64,000 nucleotides of DNA from Vagococcus teuberi (GTDB lineage Bacteria > Bacillota > Bacilli > Lactobacillales > Vagococcaceae), in assembly GCF_001870205.1 (NCBI RefSeq), contig NZ_CP017267.1, forward strand, positions 1,042,501 to 1,106,500. Direction: 5' to 3'. The notes under the pieces were generated by a model that had not been told where the DNA came from, made no database searches, and worked only from the letters and a program-made list of their open reading frames with translations. A program made the position numbers and the translations under genes. Below, in pieces: positions 35,104 through 45,579 of this stretch (its first letter is position 1; each line of letters opens with the position of its first letter).

Positions 35104-36159
35104 ATGATTGAAGTAAATTTACCAAATCACCATTATAAAATTGAGGTTCAACGAGGTCTTTTAAAGTCTTGTGGGCAATGGGTGGCAAATATTTGGCGAC
35201 CACAACGAGTAGCGATTATCACAGATGAAACTGTCGCAGAACTCTATGGTGATGATGTGGCTGATAATTTAGTTGACCACGGCTTTGACATTACCATGCT
35301 TGTTGTCCCACCAGGGGAAGAAAGCAAATCACTAGAAAAAGCCACATATTTATATGATGCGCTAGCTGATAATGGCTTTACACGGAGTGATGGAGTTATT
35401 GCCTTAGGTGGAGGTGTCATTGGGGATTTAGCAGGATTTGTGGCCTCAACTTATATGAGAGGACTGCACTTTCTACAAATTCCAACCACTCTTTTAGCCC
35501 AAGTTGATTCTAGTATTGGTGGAAAGACTGCTGTTAATACCAAAAAAGCGAAAAACCTTGTTGGAACGTTCGCTCAACCTGATGGCGTCTTAATTGACCC
35601 AAATGTGTTAAAGACATTGGAGATGAGACGTGTCAGAGAAGGTATCGCCGAAATCATCAAATCAGCTGCCATTGCAGATAAACAGCTTTGGGATTACTTA
35701 GGAACACTAAAAAATGAAGAAGATTTACTCAATCATGCAGAAGAAGTCATTCATGCGTCTTTAGAAGTAAAACGTCATGTTGTGGAAGAAGATGAATTTG
35801 ATCATGGTAGTCGACTAACACTTAACTTTGGTCATACAATTGGTCATGCGATTGAAAAAACATCTGGTTATGGTGTGATTAGTCATGGTGAAGGGGTTAG
35901 CTTAGGTATGGTCATGATTTCGACTCCTGCCGAAGCGTTCAACCAATCACCTAGAGGCATTACCGAAGAATTAATTACCATGTTGACGAAATTTAATTTG
36001 CCAACAAGTATCGCGTTAAATCGTGAGACAATTTTTGAAGCCATTACGCATGATAAAAAAGCACGTGGGAACACACTAAAAATAATATTATTAAAACAAA
36101 TTGGCCAAGCCAAAATCGTAGATATACCGATTGAACAAATGAAAGATTACATTATTTAG
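35104..36159 (+). CDS. aroB: 3-dehydroquinate synthase
   Basis: NAD-dependent cyclisation of DAHP to 3-dehydroquinate. 351 aa. The [14 protein letters not shown] nucleotide region, [13 protein letters not shown] and the metal-binding [11 protein letters not shown] are intact. AAAGGAG precedes the ATG. Second-step enzyme directly after aroF. Confidence 0.96.
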   Translation: MIEVNLPNHHYKIEVQRGLLKSCGQWVANIWRPQRVAIITDETVAELYGDDVADNLVDHGFDITMLVVPPGEESKSLEKATYLYDALADNGFTRSDGVIALGGGVIGDLAGFVASTYMRGLHFLQIPTTLLAQVDSSIGGKTAVNTKKAKNLVGTFAQPDGVLIDPNVLKTLEMRRVREGIAEIIKSAAIADKQLWDYLGTLKNEEDLLNHAEEVIHASLEVKRHVVEEDEFDHGSRLTLNFGHTIGHAIEKTSGYGVISHGEGVSLGMVMISTPAEAFNQSPRGITEELITMLTKFNLPTSIALNRETIFEAITHDKKARGNTLKIILLKQIGQAKIVDIPIEQMKDYII

Positions 36160-36170
36160 GAGGAAGTATA

Positions 36171-37337
36171 GTGAGATATATTACAGCCGGTGAATCACAT
36201 GGTCCTGAACTCACAGCGATTATTGAAGGACTTCCTGCAGGATTACCTTTAACTGCAGATGACATAAACAAAGAATTAATTAGACGTCAAACAGGATACG
36301 GTCGTGGTGGGCGTATGCTTATTGAAACAGACCGTGTTAGAATCACATCAGGTTTACGTCACGGAAAAACATTAGGTTCTCCTATTACACTAGTCGTTGA
36401 AAACAAAGACTGGAAGAACTGGACAAAAGTTATGGGGATTGAAGACGTGCCTGAAAAACAAAAGAAAATCCGTCGTGTCGCTAGACCTAGACCAGGACAT
36501 GCTGACTTAGTTGGTGGCATGAAATACCACTTCGATGATTTAAGAAACGTGTTAGAGCGCTCGTCGGCACGTGAAACAACAATGCGAGTGGCAATCGGTG
36601 CAATCGCAAAAAAAATCCTTTCAGAATTAGACATTGACGTTGCTGGTCACGTCACCATGCTTGGTGGGATTAAAGCAACAGTGCCTGATGGCTTAACTGT
36701 CTCAGAGATTCGTGAAATGTCAGAACAATCAGATGTACGTGTGGTAGATGCCACGGTTGAACAAGACATTCGTGATTTAATTGATGAAACAAAGAAAAAA
36801 GGTGACACAATTGGTGGTGTCGTTGAAGTATTAGTTGGTGGAGTTCCTGCAGGATTAGGAAGTTATGTCCAATGGGATCGAAAACTAGATGCGAAAATCG
36901 CTCAAGCTGTTGTGAGTATCAATGCCTTTAAAGGCGCTGAATTTGGTGTTGGCTTTGAAGCAGGTGTCTTACCTGGTTCTCAAGTAATGGATGAAATTCT
37001 TTGGGATGAAAAAAATGGTTACACAAGACGAAGCAATAACTTAGGTGGTTTTGAAGGCGGTATGACAAACGGCGAGCCGATTATTGTCCGTGGGGTTATG
37101 AAACCTATTCCGACTTTATACAAACCTCTGCAAAGTGTTGATATCGATACAAAAGAGCCATACAAAGCAAGTATCGAACGCTCTGATAGTACAGCAGTTC
37201 CGGCTGCAAGTGTGGTAGCTGAAAATGTCGTAGCCACTGTTGTAGCCAATGACATTCTTGAAAAATTTGAGAGTGATTCATTTGAAGAACTTGTTCAATC
37301 AGTAAAAGAATACAGAGAGTACACTAAAAACTTTTAG
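36171..37337 (+). CDS. aroC: Chorismate synthase
   Basis: FMN-dependent elimination of phosphate from EPSP to give chorismate. 388 aa. Starts GTG with AGGAGG at about 36158-36163. The family signatures [28 protein letters not shown] and [11 protein letters not shown] are present. Confidence 0.97.
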   Translation: MRYITAGESHGPELTAIIEGLPAGLPLTADDINKELIRRQTGYGRGGRMLIETDRVRITSGLRHGKTLGSPITLVVENKDWKNWTKVMGIEDVPEKQKKIRRVARPRPGHADLVGGMKYHFDDLRNVLERSSARETTMRVAIGAIAKKILSELDIDVAGHVTMLGGIKATVPDGLTVSEIREMSEQSDVRVVDATVEQDIRDLIDETKKKGDTIGGVVEVLVGGVPAGLGSYVQWDRKLDAKIAQAVVSINAFKGAEFGVGFEAGVLPGSQVMDEILWDEKNGYTRRSNNLGGFEGGMTNGEPIIVRGVMKPIPTLYKPLQSVDIDTKEPYKASIERSDSTAVPAASVVAENVVATVVANDILEKFESDSFEELVQSVKEYREYTKNF

Positions 37338-37354
37338 TCGCTAGGAGGATGTGT

Positions 37355-38446
37355 ATGACTGGAAAAACAATCATGATTGTTGGTCTAGGATTAATCGGTG
37401 CTTCCTTGGCTAAATGTATAAAAATTGACCATCCTGATACTCAGGTTATCGGTTGGGATTATTCTGATAGCACAAAACGAATTGCTAAAAAAATTGGCAT
37501 TGTCGACGAGATTCCTCATTCATTTGAGGAGGGTGCCAAAATGTCAGATGTCATTATTTTAGCCACACCTGTGTCAATTTCAATCGACTATTTAAATCAA
37601 CTATCCTCACTTTCATTAAAAGAAAACCTCTTAGTGAGTGACACAGGTAGTACCAAAAAAGACATTATGCAACAAGCCAAAGAGATGCCATTTGACTTTA
37701 TCGGTGCTCACCCAATGGCGGGTTCACACAAGTCTGGTGTCACAGCCGCTGATGAGAACTTATTTGAAAATGCTTATTTTATTATAACGAATGATCGACA
37801 CATAAACCGTGTGGAGGAGTTAACACAACTATACAGCGGAACTCATGCCAAATACGTGGAACTAACATCTGATGAGCACGATGAGGTTACAGCAATGCTA
37901 TCTCATTTGCCACATATTATCGCATCAGGTTTAGTCAATCAAGCCGATGCCTTTAATCAAGAACACCCAAGAGCCAAACAATTAGCCGCTGGAGGATTTC
38001 GTGATATTACTAGGATTGCCTCATCTGACCCGAAAATGTGGACGGATATCTTAATGAGTAATCGCACCACACTTGTACAAGAGCTTGATGATTGGCAAAA
38101 GCAAATGAGTCAAGTTAAACAGTGGTTATTAAGTAAAGACTCTGATGCCATTTATGATTTTTTTGAACGGGCAAAAGAAACCCGTGATCAGCTTCCAATC
38201 CACCAAAAAGGGTCAATCCCGGCATTTTATGATTTATTTGTAGACGTGCCAGACAAACCCGGGATTATTGCCGAAGTAACGGGACTTTTGGGAGAAGCCA
38301 ATATCTCAATCATCAACTTAAAAATATTAGAAACACGAGAAGACATTATCGGTGTGCTTCAGGTTAGTTTTAAAAATGACCATGATTTATTGCAAGCAAA
38401 AGAATGCATTGAATCACACACAGATTATGTCTGTCGAATACAATAG
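37355..38446 (+). CDS. tyrA: Prephenate dehydrogenase with ACT domain
   Basis: Oxidative decarboxylation of prephenate to hydroxyphenylpyruvate for tyrosine. 363 aa. The NAD loop [15 protein letters not shown] and [12 protein letters not shown] are typical. A C-terminal ACT domain ([21 protein letters not shown]) suggests feedback by tyrosine. ATG 37349 abuts AGGAGG, so ATG 37355 is preferred. Confidence 0.95.
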   Translation: MTGKTIMIVGLGLIGASLAKCIKIDHPDTQVIGWDYSDSTKRIAKKIGIVDEIPHSFEEGAKMSDVIILATPVSISIDYLNQLSSLSLKENLLVSDTGSTKKDIMQQAKEMPFDFIGAHPMAGSHKSGVTAADENLFENAYFIITNDRHINRVEELTQLYSGTHAKYVELTSDEHDEVTAMLSHLPHIIASGLVNQADAFNQEHPRAKQLAAGGFRDITRIASSDPKMWTDILMSNRTTLVQELDDWQKQMSQVKQWLLSKDSDAIYDFFERAKETRDQLPIHQKGSIPAFYDLFVDVPDKPGIIAEVTGLLGEANISIINLKILETREDIIGVLQVSFKNDHDLLQAKECIESHTDYVCRIQ

Positions 38447-38460
38447 GAGGAAATGACACT

Positions 38461-39744
38461 ATGAAATTAATCTCAGCTAATCCATTAAATGGAACCATTC
38501 ACGTTCCTGCTGATAAATCTATTTCACATCGAAGCATTATGTTTGGTGCGATTTCAGAAGGTACCACAACCATTAAAAACTTCTTACGAGGAGAAGATTG
38601 TTTAAGTACACTTAACGCGTTTAAAAGTTTAGGTGTGCCAATCACAGATGATGGTGAAACCATTCGTGTAACAGGTGTAGGCTTTGATGGTCTAAAAAAA
38701 CCAGCTACAGCACTTGATTTAGGTAATTCTGGTACCACAATTCGTTTAATGATGGGGATTTTGGCGAAACAGTCATTCGACACGGTTTTATTTGGTGATG
38801 AGTACTTAAACAAACGCCCAATGAATCGCGTCATGTTACCACTTAATCAAATGAATGCTAATCTATCTGGGCATGATAATAGTGAATATCCTCCTATTCA
38901 TATTTCAGCTAATAATCAATTAACACCCATCACTTATTACATGCCAGTAGCAAGTGCTCAAGTGAAATCTGCTATCTTGTTTGCAGCTTTGCAAGCTGAT
39001 GGTGAGACAACCATTATCGAAAAAGAACCCACTAGAAATCATACTGAAGAGATGATTCGTCAATTCGGTGGGACTATCACAACAGATGGAAAAGACATTC
39101 GTATGACAGGTCCACAACGACTGGTTGGACAAAACATTACTGTGCCTGGTGATATTTCATCTGCAGCGTTCTTTTTAGTTGCCGGAGCTATTGTGCCAAA
39201 TAGTGAAATCGTGCTTAAAAACGTGGGGATTAATCCAACGAGAACAGGGATTCTAGATGTTTTAAAAGAGATGAATGCCGATGTGGTGATTAGTGAAAAA
39301 GATCATGCGAATCAATCAGCCACCCTCACTGTTAAAACAAGTAGTTTAACCTCTACTACAATTAGTGGGGATATTATTCCTCGTTTGATTGATGAAATTC
39401 CAATTATTGCTTTGCTTGCAACACAAGCAAATGGTCAAACAGTCATTAAAAATGCTGAAGAACTAAAAGTAAAAGAAACCAATCGTATTGATGCAACAGC
39501 TGAAGAATTAAGAAAACTTGGTGCAGATATTACGCCAACAGAAGATGGGTTAATCATCAATGGCCCATGTCAATTGCACGGTGGAAACGTATCAAGTCGA
39601 GGAGATCATCGTATCGGGATGATGCTTCAAATCGCTGCGTTACTAACTGATGAAGACGTTGTGATGGAAAAATCAGAAGCTGTTTCAGTATCTTATCCAA
39701 CCTTTTTTGAAGATGTCACACGACTTTCAAGAGGTGATTATTAA
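38461..39744 (+). CDS. aroA: EPSP synthase (3-phosphoshikimate 1-carboxyvinyltransferase)
   Basis: Transfers enolpyruvate from PEP to shikimate-3-phosphate. 427 aa. [10 protein letters not shown], the [13 protein letters not shown] substrate loop, and KESDR-equivalent KVKETNRI are visible. In the inhibitor-contact loop it reads LGNSGTT rather than the class I LGNAGTA, the class II-like pattern often less sensitive to glyphosate; that is inference. AGGAGG precedes the ATG. Confidence 0.96.
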   Translation: MKLISANPLNGTIHVPADKSISHRSIMFGAISEGTTTIKNFLRGEDCLSTLNAFKSLGVPITDDGETIRVTGVGFDGLKKPATALDLGNSGTTIRLMMGILAKQSFDTVLFGDEYLNKRPMNRVMLPLNQMNANLSGHDNSEYPPIHISANNQLTPITYYMPVASAQVKSAILFAALQADGETTIIEKEPTRNHTEEMIRQFGGTITTDGKDIRMTGPQRLVGQNITVPGDISSAAFFLVAGAIVPNSEIVLKNVGINPTRTGILDVLKEMNADVVISEKDHANQSATLTVKTSSLTSTTISGDIIPRLIDEIPIIALLATQANGQTVIKNAEELKVKETNRIDATAEELRKLGADITPTEDGLIINGPCQLHGGNVSSRGDHRIGMMLQIAALLTDEDVVMEKSEAVSVSYPTFFEDVTRLSRGDY

Positions 39745-39745
39745 A

Positions 39746-40249
39746 ATGACGCTCGTTTTAATAGGCTTCATGGGAGCAGGCAAAACCACAGTTGGTAATG
39801 TATTAGCAAATAAAACAGCAACCAAGCAAATTGATTTAGATCAGTGTATTGTCGATAAAATTGGGATGCCGATATCTGAATATTTTGATGAGCATGGAGA
39901 AGAAGCCTTTAGAGAACTTGAAACTACTATGTTAAAGAACTTTTTAAATACATCTGGTATTTTATCGCCAGGTGGCGGGGTAATTTTAAAAGAAGAAAAT
40001 CAAGCGTTATTAAAAGAACAGGCTACAGTCGTTTATTTACAAACAGATTTAGATGAATTATTACGTCGAATTGATCAAGATACGACAAATTATCGTCCGT
40101 TGTTGCATAATAAAACAATAGAAGAGGTGAAAGATATCTTTTTACCTCGAATTCCTATTTATGAAGAGATTGCAGATCATATTATCGATACCACAAATAA
40201 AACGCCGGAAGAAATTGCTGATGTTATTTTAGAATTAGTAGGTGATTAA
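39746..40249 (+). CDS. aroK: Shikimate kinase
   Basis: 167 aa from the ATG at 39746. P-loop GFMGAGKTT, the FRELET substrate motif and GGGVI are present. The frame is open further back into aroA, but AGAGGTG is nine bases from 39746. It starts two bases after the aroA stop. Its gene order after aroA breaks the biochemical order, as in enterococci. Confidence 0.95.
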   Translation: MTLVLIGFMGAGKTTVGNVLANKTATKQIDLDQCIVDKIGMPISEYFDEHGEEAFRELETTMLKNFLNTSGILSPGGGVILKEENQALLKEQATVVYLQTDLDELLRRIDQDTTNYRPLLHNKTIEEVKDIFLPRIPIYEEIADHIIDTTNKTPEEIADVILELVGD

Positions 40250-41077
40250 ATGGAAGTTGGTTATTTAGGACCAAAAAACTCGTTTACATACAAAGCAGCT
40301 TCTTATTATTTTGATGATTCATTACTACAGCCTTATGCAAGCATTGCGAATTGCTTAAGTGCCTTGAAGAAGAATCAAGTTGATTACGCTGTTGTACCGA
40401 TTGAAAATTCCTTGGAAGGGTCTGTTCACACAAGTATGGATGGGCTTTTTCAAGAAAAAGATATCACTGTTTGTCGCGAAATCATTTTACCAATCCAACA
40501 AAACTTATTAGTGAATGATTTGACAATCATTCCTAAAAAAATCTTGTCACACCCACAAGCTCTCGCACAATCACAACAATTTTTAGAAACCTATTACCCA
40601 GATGTGTTGATAGAACAGGTTCCATCAACCACATTTGCTGCAGAATACGTGGCTGAACACCCGTCTGAATCAGTTGCAGCAATAGCCTCAAAAGAAGCAG
40701 CAAGTGAATATGGTTTAGAAATCTTGTCAGCAGGTATTCAGGACAATCGCTTTAATCAAACACGGTTTTGGTTACTAGGTAAAGAGCTATTGAATCATGA
40801 CAATCGTCTACCTGAAAAGATGACGTTATTTATAACATTACCTAAAAATGCACCAGGAATCTTACACAAGGTACTTTCAGCCTTCGCTTGGCGTGAAATT
40901 GACTTAAGTAAAATAGAATCTAGACCACTAAAAACTGAGTTAGGTGAGTACTACTTTATTATAGATGTACTAATTCATGACAACATCAAGCTAGTCGAAT
41001 ACGCACTTGAAGAAATCACCTTGTTGGGTGCTAAATATCAGCAGTTAGGTTATTATCCCATCGTCATAAAGGAGTGA
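40250..41077 (+). CDS. pheA: Prephenate dehydratase with ACT domain
   Basis: Converts prephenate to phenylpyruvate for phenylalanine. 275 aa. Begins GYLGPKNSFTY; the DYAVVPIENSLEGSVH stretch and the TTF in VPSTTFAAE (catalytic Thr region) are present. The ACT domain near NAPGILHKVLSAFAWREI with ESRP binds Phe. Its ATG follows the aroK stop with no gap. No chorismate mutase is in this operon, so that enzyme must be elsewhere. Confidence 0.95.
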   Translation: MEVGYLGPKNSFTYKAASYYFDDSLLQPYASIANCLSALKKNQVDYAVVPIENSLEGSVHTSMDGLFQEKDITVCREIILPIQQNLLVNDLTIIPKKILSHPQALAQSQQFLETYYPDVLIEQVPSTTFAAEYVAEHPSESVAAIASKEAASEYGLEILSAGIQDNRFNQTRFWLLGKELLNHDNRLPEKMTLFITLPKNAPGILHKVLSAFAWREIDLSKIESRPLKTELGEYYFIIDVLIHDNIKLVEYALEEITLLGAKYQQLGYYPIVIKE

Positions 41078-41082
41078 AGTGA

Positions 41083-41868
41083 GTGTTAATTAACTGTGAG
41101 AACGTATCATTTATAAGAGATAAGCAACCAATATTACAACATATAAACTGGCAAATGAATGACCATGAAAATTGGGCAATTTTAGGGTTAAACGGTTCAG
41201 GTAAAACAACACTACTCAAACTAATTACAGGATATGATTGGCCTTCAAGTGGAAAGTTAACCGTTCTGGGTGAAACATTTGGAAAGACTTCCATACCTGA
41301 TTTAAAGAAAAAAATAGGGTGGGTCAGCTCAGATTTAAAACAACGAATTAAACCATATGATGTAGCAGAAAACATTGTCTTAAGTGGCAAGTTTGCAAGT
41401 ATTGTAATTTGGGAAAAAACAACCGAAAAGGATGAAAAACAGGCAATAGAGAGTCTGATTCGTTGTGGTGGTAAAGCGTTGATTGGCAAAAAATACGGTG
41501 TAATGTCTCAAGGACAGCAACAGATTGTTTTGATTGCAAGAGCTTTGATGGCTAAACCTGAACTCCTGATATTTGATGAACCTTGTAATGGATTAGATTT
41601 GTTTGCAAGACAATTCATGTTAGAAAAAATTGATCACATCGCACAAGAAAAACAACCGAAAGGATTAATCTTTGTTACTCATTATATAGAAGAAATCCCA
41701 GCAAGTTTTGATCATATATTATTAATTAAAGATGGAAAAATATTTGCAAAAGGATTAAAATCAGACGTCTTAACGCCTGATTTGTTAACACGATTTTATG
41801 ACAATTCTATTGAAGTTATTAAATTACCAGATAATCGACTAACCATTACACCAAAAAGTTCTAAGTAA
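41083..41868 (+). CDS. Stand-alone ABC ATPase (YlmA-like)
   Basis: 261 aa with one nucleotide-binding domain. Walker A GLNGSGKTT, Walker B LLIFDEP and switch FVTHY are normal, but the signature is MSQGQQQ rather than LSGGQ. No permease gene is adjacent and no membrane segment is present. It starts at GTG, five bases after pheA, with AAGGAG, so it should share the aro transcript. Resembles the YlmA group; the function is unknown, and a link with aromatic metabolism is not shown. Confidence 0.8.
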   Translation: MLINCENVSFIRDKQPILQHINWQMNDHENWAILGLNGSGKTTLLKLITGYDWPSSGKLTVLGETFGKTSIPDLKKKIGWVSSDLKQRIKPYDVAENIVLSGKFASIVIWEKTTEKDEKQAIESLIRCGGKALIGKKYGVMSQGQQQIVLIARALMAKPELLIFDEPCNGLDLFARQFMLEKIDHIAQEKQPKGLIFVTHYIEEIPASFDHILLIKDGKIFAKGLKSDVLTPDLLTRFYDNSIEVIKLPDNRLTITPKSSK

Positions 41869-41889
41869 TTACTTTAGAGCTTTTTATTT
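41855..41889 (+). terminator. Terminator of the aro operon
   Basis: AAAGTTCTAAGTA pairs with TACTTTAGAGCTTT with one bulge and a G-T pair, followed by TTTTATTTT; it overlaps the last stop codon. Confidence 0.75.
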
Positions 41890-41931
41890 TGTTGTCATTA
41901 GGAAGAGTGGTGTATTATCTTGTCGATAAAA

Positions 41932-41968
41932 AATTATTTTGATTTGGTTTACATAAGATATATTAAAC
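41932..41968 (+). repeat. Left copy of a ~38-bp direct repeat
   Basis: AATTATTTT-GATTTGGTTTACATAA-ATATATTAAAC type sequence; the second copy is at 47095-47133, with about 34 identical positions. Together they bracket the alkaline-shock cluster and two IS elements. Confidence 0.6.
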
Positions 41969-41974
41969 TAAACT

Positions 41975-42010
41975 ATGATATATATTTAAAATAAAACAAA
42001 TATATATCAT
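41975..42010. repeat. Perfect 13-bp inverted repeat upstream of amaP
   Basis: ATGATATATATTT (41975-41987) and AAATATATATCAT (41998-42010) with a ten-base loop. AT-rich, so the significance is modest; it could be a regulator site for the stress cluster. Confidence 0.45.
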
Positions 42011-42086
42011 ATATCAAAAATTATACGTTCACAGATACATTTAATATTCTTTTTATGTATTTTTTAGTTACAATAACGCTTTATTT

Positions 42087-42115
42087 TTGACTTTAGATTG
42101 TATATAAAATACAAT
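42087..42115 (+). promoter_or_regulatory. Sigma-A promoter of the alkaline-shock cluster
   Basis: TTGACT at 42087-42092, 17 bases, TACAAT at 42110-42115. No sigma-B-type sequence is evident. Confidence 0.7.
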
Positions 42116-42147
42116 ATTACTATAAATAGTTAGAAAGGAGTTATGAT

Positions 42148-42708
42148 ATGAACATTTACAAAAAAGTGTTTATTTTGATAAGTATATTATTATTAATTCC
42201 ACTTTTATTTACTAATGTTATACAAAATCAATACTTAGCAAATCTTTCTTTTAAGCTTATTCAAATGGAAAATTATCCTTTTGTGGGTTCTTATATTCCA
42301 TTTTATCTATTTTGGGGAAGCATTCTAGTGATCATATTCTTAATCATTTTATTCTGTTTTATTCTCTTATATCCTAGGAATAAAACAGAAGTCTATTTTT
42401 CTAAATCTAAAGGCAGTCTTTCTATTAAGAAAAATGCTGTTGAACAATTTGTATCTACTATTTTGACTCAAGAGCCTTGGTTAAAAAATCCAAAAGTGTC
42501 TGTCACAATGAAAAAGAAGAAGATTAAAATTTTTATATCATGTAACTGTTCTAATATCAACTCTAATCTAGTTGATAAAACAAGTGAATTATCTCATCGT
42601 ATAAGACAGGAATTTTCAACCTTTCTAGGGATTGATGATCCTAAACAAGTATCAGTTGAAATAAAACAAGTTTCAAATAAAAAAGCTAGTAATCCACGTG
42701 TTATTTAA
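42148..42708 (+). CDS. amaP: Alkaline shock response membrane anchor protein AmaP
   Basis: 186 aa. Two membrane segments (about 5-27 and 50-75) followed by a cytoplasmic Asp23-like domain. In Staphylococcus AmaP recruits Asp23 to the membrane. AAAGGAG precedes the ATG. First gene of the amaP-DUF2273-asp23-glsB cluster. Confidence 0.85.
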   Translation: MNIYKKVFILISILLLIPLLFTNVIQNQYLANLSFKLIQMENYPFVGSYIPFYLFWGSILVIIFLIILFCFILLYPRNKTEVYFSKSKGSLSIKKNAVEQFVSTILTQEPWLKNPKVSVTMKKKKIKIFISCNCSNINSNLVDKTSELSHRIRQEFSTFLGIDDPKQVSVEIKQVSNKKASNPRVI

Positions 42709-42721
42709 GGAGGATAAGAAA

Positions 42722-42898
42722 ATGGAAGATTTTATAAAAAAATATAGGTTTCCTATTTTGGGAGCTCTCATTGGCCTAGGTTTAGCTATATCATTTTTTA
42801 GTTTAGGATTTTTTAAAACAATTATCCTTATTATTTTAACGTTACTAGGTGCTTGTATCGGTTATTACCTTCAAAGAAATAATTTTTTGAAGAAATAA
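42722..42898 (+). CDS. DUF2273 small membrane protein
   Basis: 58 aa with two membrane helices (FPILGALIGLGLAISFFSLG and IILIILTLLGACIGYYL). AAGGAGG fits the ATG at 42722; an in-frame GTG further upstream overlaps amaP and is unlikely. DUF2273 proteins are regular members of Asp23 operons. Confidence 0.85.
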   Translation: MEDFIKKYRFPILGALIGLGLAISFFSLGFFKTIILIILTLLGACIGYYLQRNNFLKK

Positions 42899-42932
42899 AA
42901 AAATAACAATAAATAAATTGGAGGAATCAATC

Positions 42933-43463
42933 ATGGAAAACAAAGGAACACAAGTAGAAGTAAAAAAATCAGAGTTAAAAGGTGAATTAACATTTGAAGA
43001 CAAAGTTATTCAAAAAATTGTTGGTATTTCATTGGAAACTATTCCTGGTTTGTTAACAATTAATGGTGGATTTTTTTCAAATTTAGCAGATAAGATTGTT
43101 AGTAATAATGATGTAACTTCAGGAATTGATGTTGAAGTAGGAAAAAAAGAAGTTGCTGTTGATTTAGATATCGTTGCAGAATATGGTGTAGATATTTCAA
43201 AAATATACGAAGACATCAAACGAGTGATTGAAAAAGAAGTAAAGCATATGACGAGTCTAGAAGTTATAGAAGTAAATGTTAATGTCGTAGATATTAAAAC
43301 AAAAGAACAATACGAAGAAGATAGCGTTACTGTTCAGGATAAGTTGAGTGACGCTACAAGTGAAGTTTCAGACTTTGTTTCTGATCAAACTAACAAAGTC
43401 AAAAAAGTGTCATCTAAAGGAGCAACAAAAGTAAAAGAAGCAACTGAGCCCAGAGTAGAATAA
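42933..43463 (+). CDS. asp23: Asp23/Gls24 family envelope stress protein
   Basis: 176 aa from ATG 42933 (GGAGGAA upstream; the in-frame TTG before it overlaps that site). Core FEDKVIQKIVGISLETIPGLL and the later VEVGKKEVAVDLDIVAEYG define the DUF322 domain. The C-terminal 45 residues are a charged tail. In enterococci the Gls24 group is tied to bile and envelope stress. Confidence 0.92.
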   Translation: MENKGTQVEVKKSELKGELTFEDKVIQKIVGISLETIPGLLTINGGFFSNLADKIVSNNDVTSGIDVEVGKKEVAVDLDIVAEYGVDISKIYEDIKRVIEKEVKHMTSLEVIEVNVNVVDIKTKEQYEEDSVTVQDKLSDATSEVSDFVSDQTNKVKKVSSKGATKVKEATEPRVE

Positions 43464-43491
43464 TAATATTTTTAGATGAGGAGTGATATAT

Positions 43492-43737
43492 ATGGGATTC
43501 ATTTGGTCATTAATAGTCGGTGGAGTTATCGGAGCTATAGCAGGTGCTATAACAAGTAAAGGAAAATCTATGGGATGGATTGCTAATATTATTGCTGGTT
43601 TAATTGGTTCTTCAGTTGGCCAATCTTTATTTGGTTCATTTGGACCATCTTTAGCCGGAATGGCTATTATTCCATCCATCATTGGAGCAGTTATTGTTGT
43701 GGCTGTCGTGTCATTATTTACTGGTAAAAATAGCTAA
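43492..43737 (+). CDS. glsB: GlsB/YeaQ/YmgE family membrane protein
   Basis: 81 aa with three short glycine-rich membrane segments (IVGGVIGAIAGAI, WIANIIAGLIGSSVG, IIPSIIGAVIVVAVVS), the Transgly_assoc pattern. GAGGAG precedes the ATG at 43492. It follows asp23 as gls24-glsB does in enterococci. Confidence 0.9.
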   Translation: MGFIWSLIVGGVIGAIAGAITSKGKSMGWIANIIAGLIGSSVGQSLFGSFGPSLAGMAIIPSIIGAVIVVAVVSLFTGKNS

Positions 43738-43766
43738 CAAAATAAATACAAAGAATGAGAATCTTT

Positions 43767-43883
43767 ATGACAGATAAAGGATATACGGACAAAATAAAAG
43801 GTAAAACAAAAGAAGTGACTTCATATATTAAAGAAAAAACCGAAGATTTTACTGATGAAGCAAAAGATAAATTAAATAAATAA
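43767..43883 (+). CDS. Very short CsbD-like stress protein
   Basis: 38 codons from ATG 43767 to TAA 43881. Composition and repeats (DKIKGKTKEVTSYIKEKTED) match the CsbD family, which in full length has about 60-70 residues. Ribosome site weak (AATGAGA). It lies at the end of the asp23 cluster, right before the terminator. Probably a minimal member of the stress set. Confidence 0.6.
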   Translation: MTDKGYTDKIKGKTKEVTSYIKEKTEDFTDEAKDKLNK

Positions 43884-43927
43884 TAAAACTAATTAAAATA
43901 CCCTACAATTTTTATACTACATAAATA

Positions 43928-43971
43928 AAAAATGTTCTCTTAAGTAAAATTTAGCTTAAGAGAACATTTTT
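43928..43971 (+). terminator. Terminator of the asp23 cluster, interrupted by an IS
   Basis: A perfect 17-bp stem (43928-43944 with 43955-43971) ends in T residues; the ISL3 element is inserted immediately after this T run. Confidence 0.88.
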
Positions 43972-43972
43972 T

Positions 43973-45447
43973 GGCTCTTTGTCAACTACTGTTGGTAAGA
44001 GTTAAAACGTTAGAATTTAGGATCTAGAAAGCTTTTTAGTTTTCTAGATCTTTTTTGGTGTCTTGAATACAGATTTTTTTAAACAAATTGCTATTCGTAA
44101 TTTGAAATTATAAAAACTTCTCATGCCATAGGCATTACGCTTAATGACTTTAATATGATTGTTCATACATTCTAAAGGACCGTTTGAATACGATGTTTCA
44201 AAAGTATTTTTTATTTCTTCTTGATACTTTCTAAATGTTTTAAAAACAGGTATATACTCTTGAAAAAGAGTTTTTTGATTGATTAAATCTACAAATAGAG
44301 AATAATCTTTTGTTTGAAAAGCTCTTAAAATCTGTTGATAAATATTATAAGCATCTGTAAGTTCAGCATTGTAAGTAAGTAGGCGTTCAAGTAATTCTTT
44401 TTCAGAAAGATACGTTTTAAATGAAGAGTGCCATTGTTGTTGAATAAAGTCTAGTTTGCCATAACTTTTTTGAAGTAATTTCCAATATTTTTTTATTCGT
44501 CTATAAATAATTCCATTATCTTTATGCTTTAATTGATTCATTATTCTAATTCGTATTTTTTGAAAAGCTCTACCAATGTGTTGAACTAGATGAAATTTAT
44601 CTAAAACGACTTTAGCATTAGGAAAAAGTCTCTTAGTTAAGATGATGTAGGGTTGATAAATATCAGAAACAACATACTTCACTTGTTCTCTGTTAGATAA
44701 AGAGAATCCGTTAAAGTATTTCTCGATCTTAGGTAATCTTCGATCAGGTAAAATATCAATTAACTCCTTAGTGTCACCATCTATCATAATAAAACTCATA
44801 GATCCAGCTACTTTTTTGACAGATTTAAACTCATCAAAACAAAGAACAGCAGGTAAGGAATAACTATATTTCTGAATGGGTTGATACCATTCTTTAAGTA
44901 CCCGATAAACAGTTGAAGTAGAAACGTTTGCTTGTTTTGAAATGTCACTCATAGATTGTTTAGAAGTTAGTTTTTTAGCAACAAGACGTTTTAAATTGTT
45001 AGAAATAGAATTGTTTCTAGAAACAAAAGGCGTATCTAAAACAAATGTCGATTTACAATCTTTGCACAAGAAACGACGTTTCTTTAATTGAACATATGTA
45101 ACGTATTCAGAAATAGCAGGAACTTTAATTAAACTAGCAGTATATCCCCACTTAATAATGTGTGTATCCTTTTCTTCGCAATGAGGACAACATTCGGGTG
45201 TTTCATCTAAAAAACCTTCAAATACTCTAGAGAAAACTCCCTTTATTTTCCTAGTAGACAAACAATTTTCATTAAAAATAATATTTAGGTCTAGTATATT
45301 TAAGATATCTTTGATAGTCTGTGAGTATGACATGTGGTATCCTCCTTAGATTGTTGTTTCGCAATTTCATTCTAACGGATAACACATGTTTTTGTGTACT
45401 AAAAACTGCTGGTAACTTTCGTTACCAACAGTAGAAATTATAGAGCC
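43973..45447 (-). mobile_element. ISL3-family insertion sequence with 8-bp target duplication
   Basis: 1475 bp. Ends are GGCTCT...CTACTGTTGGTAA at 43973 and the complement at 45447. The bases just outside are CATTTTTT on both sides (43965-43972 and 45448-45455), a perfect 8-bp duplication as expected for ISL3. Element looks intact and recent. Confidence 0.95.
44044..45333 (-). CDS. ISL3-family transposase
   Basis: 429 aa, full length. N-terminal zinc ribbon (CPHC, then CKDC), a helix-turn-helix (SMSDISKQANVSTSTVYRVL), and the DDE domain starting with FDEFKS (Asp), VVSDIYQPY (Asp) and the terminal SNGPLECMNNHIKVIKRNAYG (Glu). AGGAGG precedes the ATG. No interrupting stop, so it is probably active. 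Confidence 0.95.
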   Translation of the reverse strand: MSYSQTIKDILNILDLNIIFNENCLSTRKIKGVFSRVFEGFLDETPECCPHCEEKDTHIIKWGYTASLIKVPAISEYVTYVQLKKRRFLCKDCKSTFVLDTPFVSRNNSISNNLKRLVAKKLTSKQSMSDISKQANVSTSTVYRVLKEWYQPIQKYSYSLPAVLCFDEFKSVKKVAGSMSFIMIDGDTKELIDILPDRRLPKIEKYFNGFSLSNREQVKYVVSDIYQPYIILTKRLFPNAKVVLDKFHLVQHIGRAFQKIRIRIMNQLKHKDNGIIYRRIKKYWKLLQKSYGKLDFIQQQWHSSFKTYLSEKELLERLLTYNAELTDAYNIYQQILRAFQTKDYSLFVDLINQKTLFQEYIPVFKTFRKYQEEIKNTFETSYSNGPLECMNNHIKVIKRNAYGMRSFYNFKLRIAICLKKSVFKTPKKI

Positions 45448-45579
45448 CATTTTTTTGTATACACATAAGCACATATCTTAATTATTCTTATATTTCTCTC
45501 TCATTAGCATAAAATTTATCAAATTATTTGATGTAAAGACAGGATATTTTGAAAAAGTTTTAGAAGAAATGGAGTTCAT

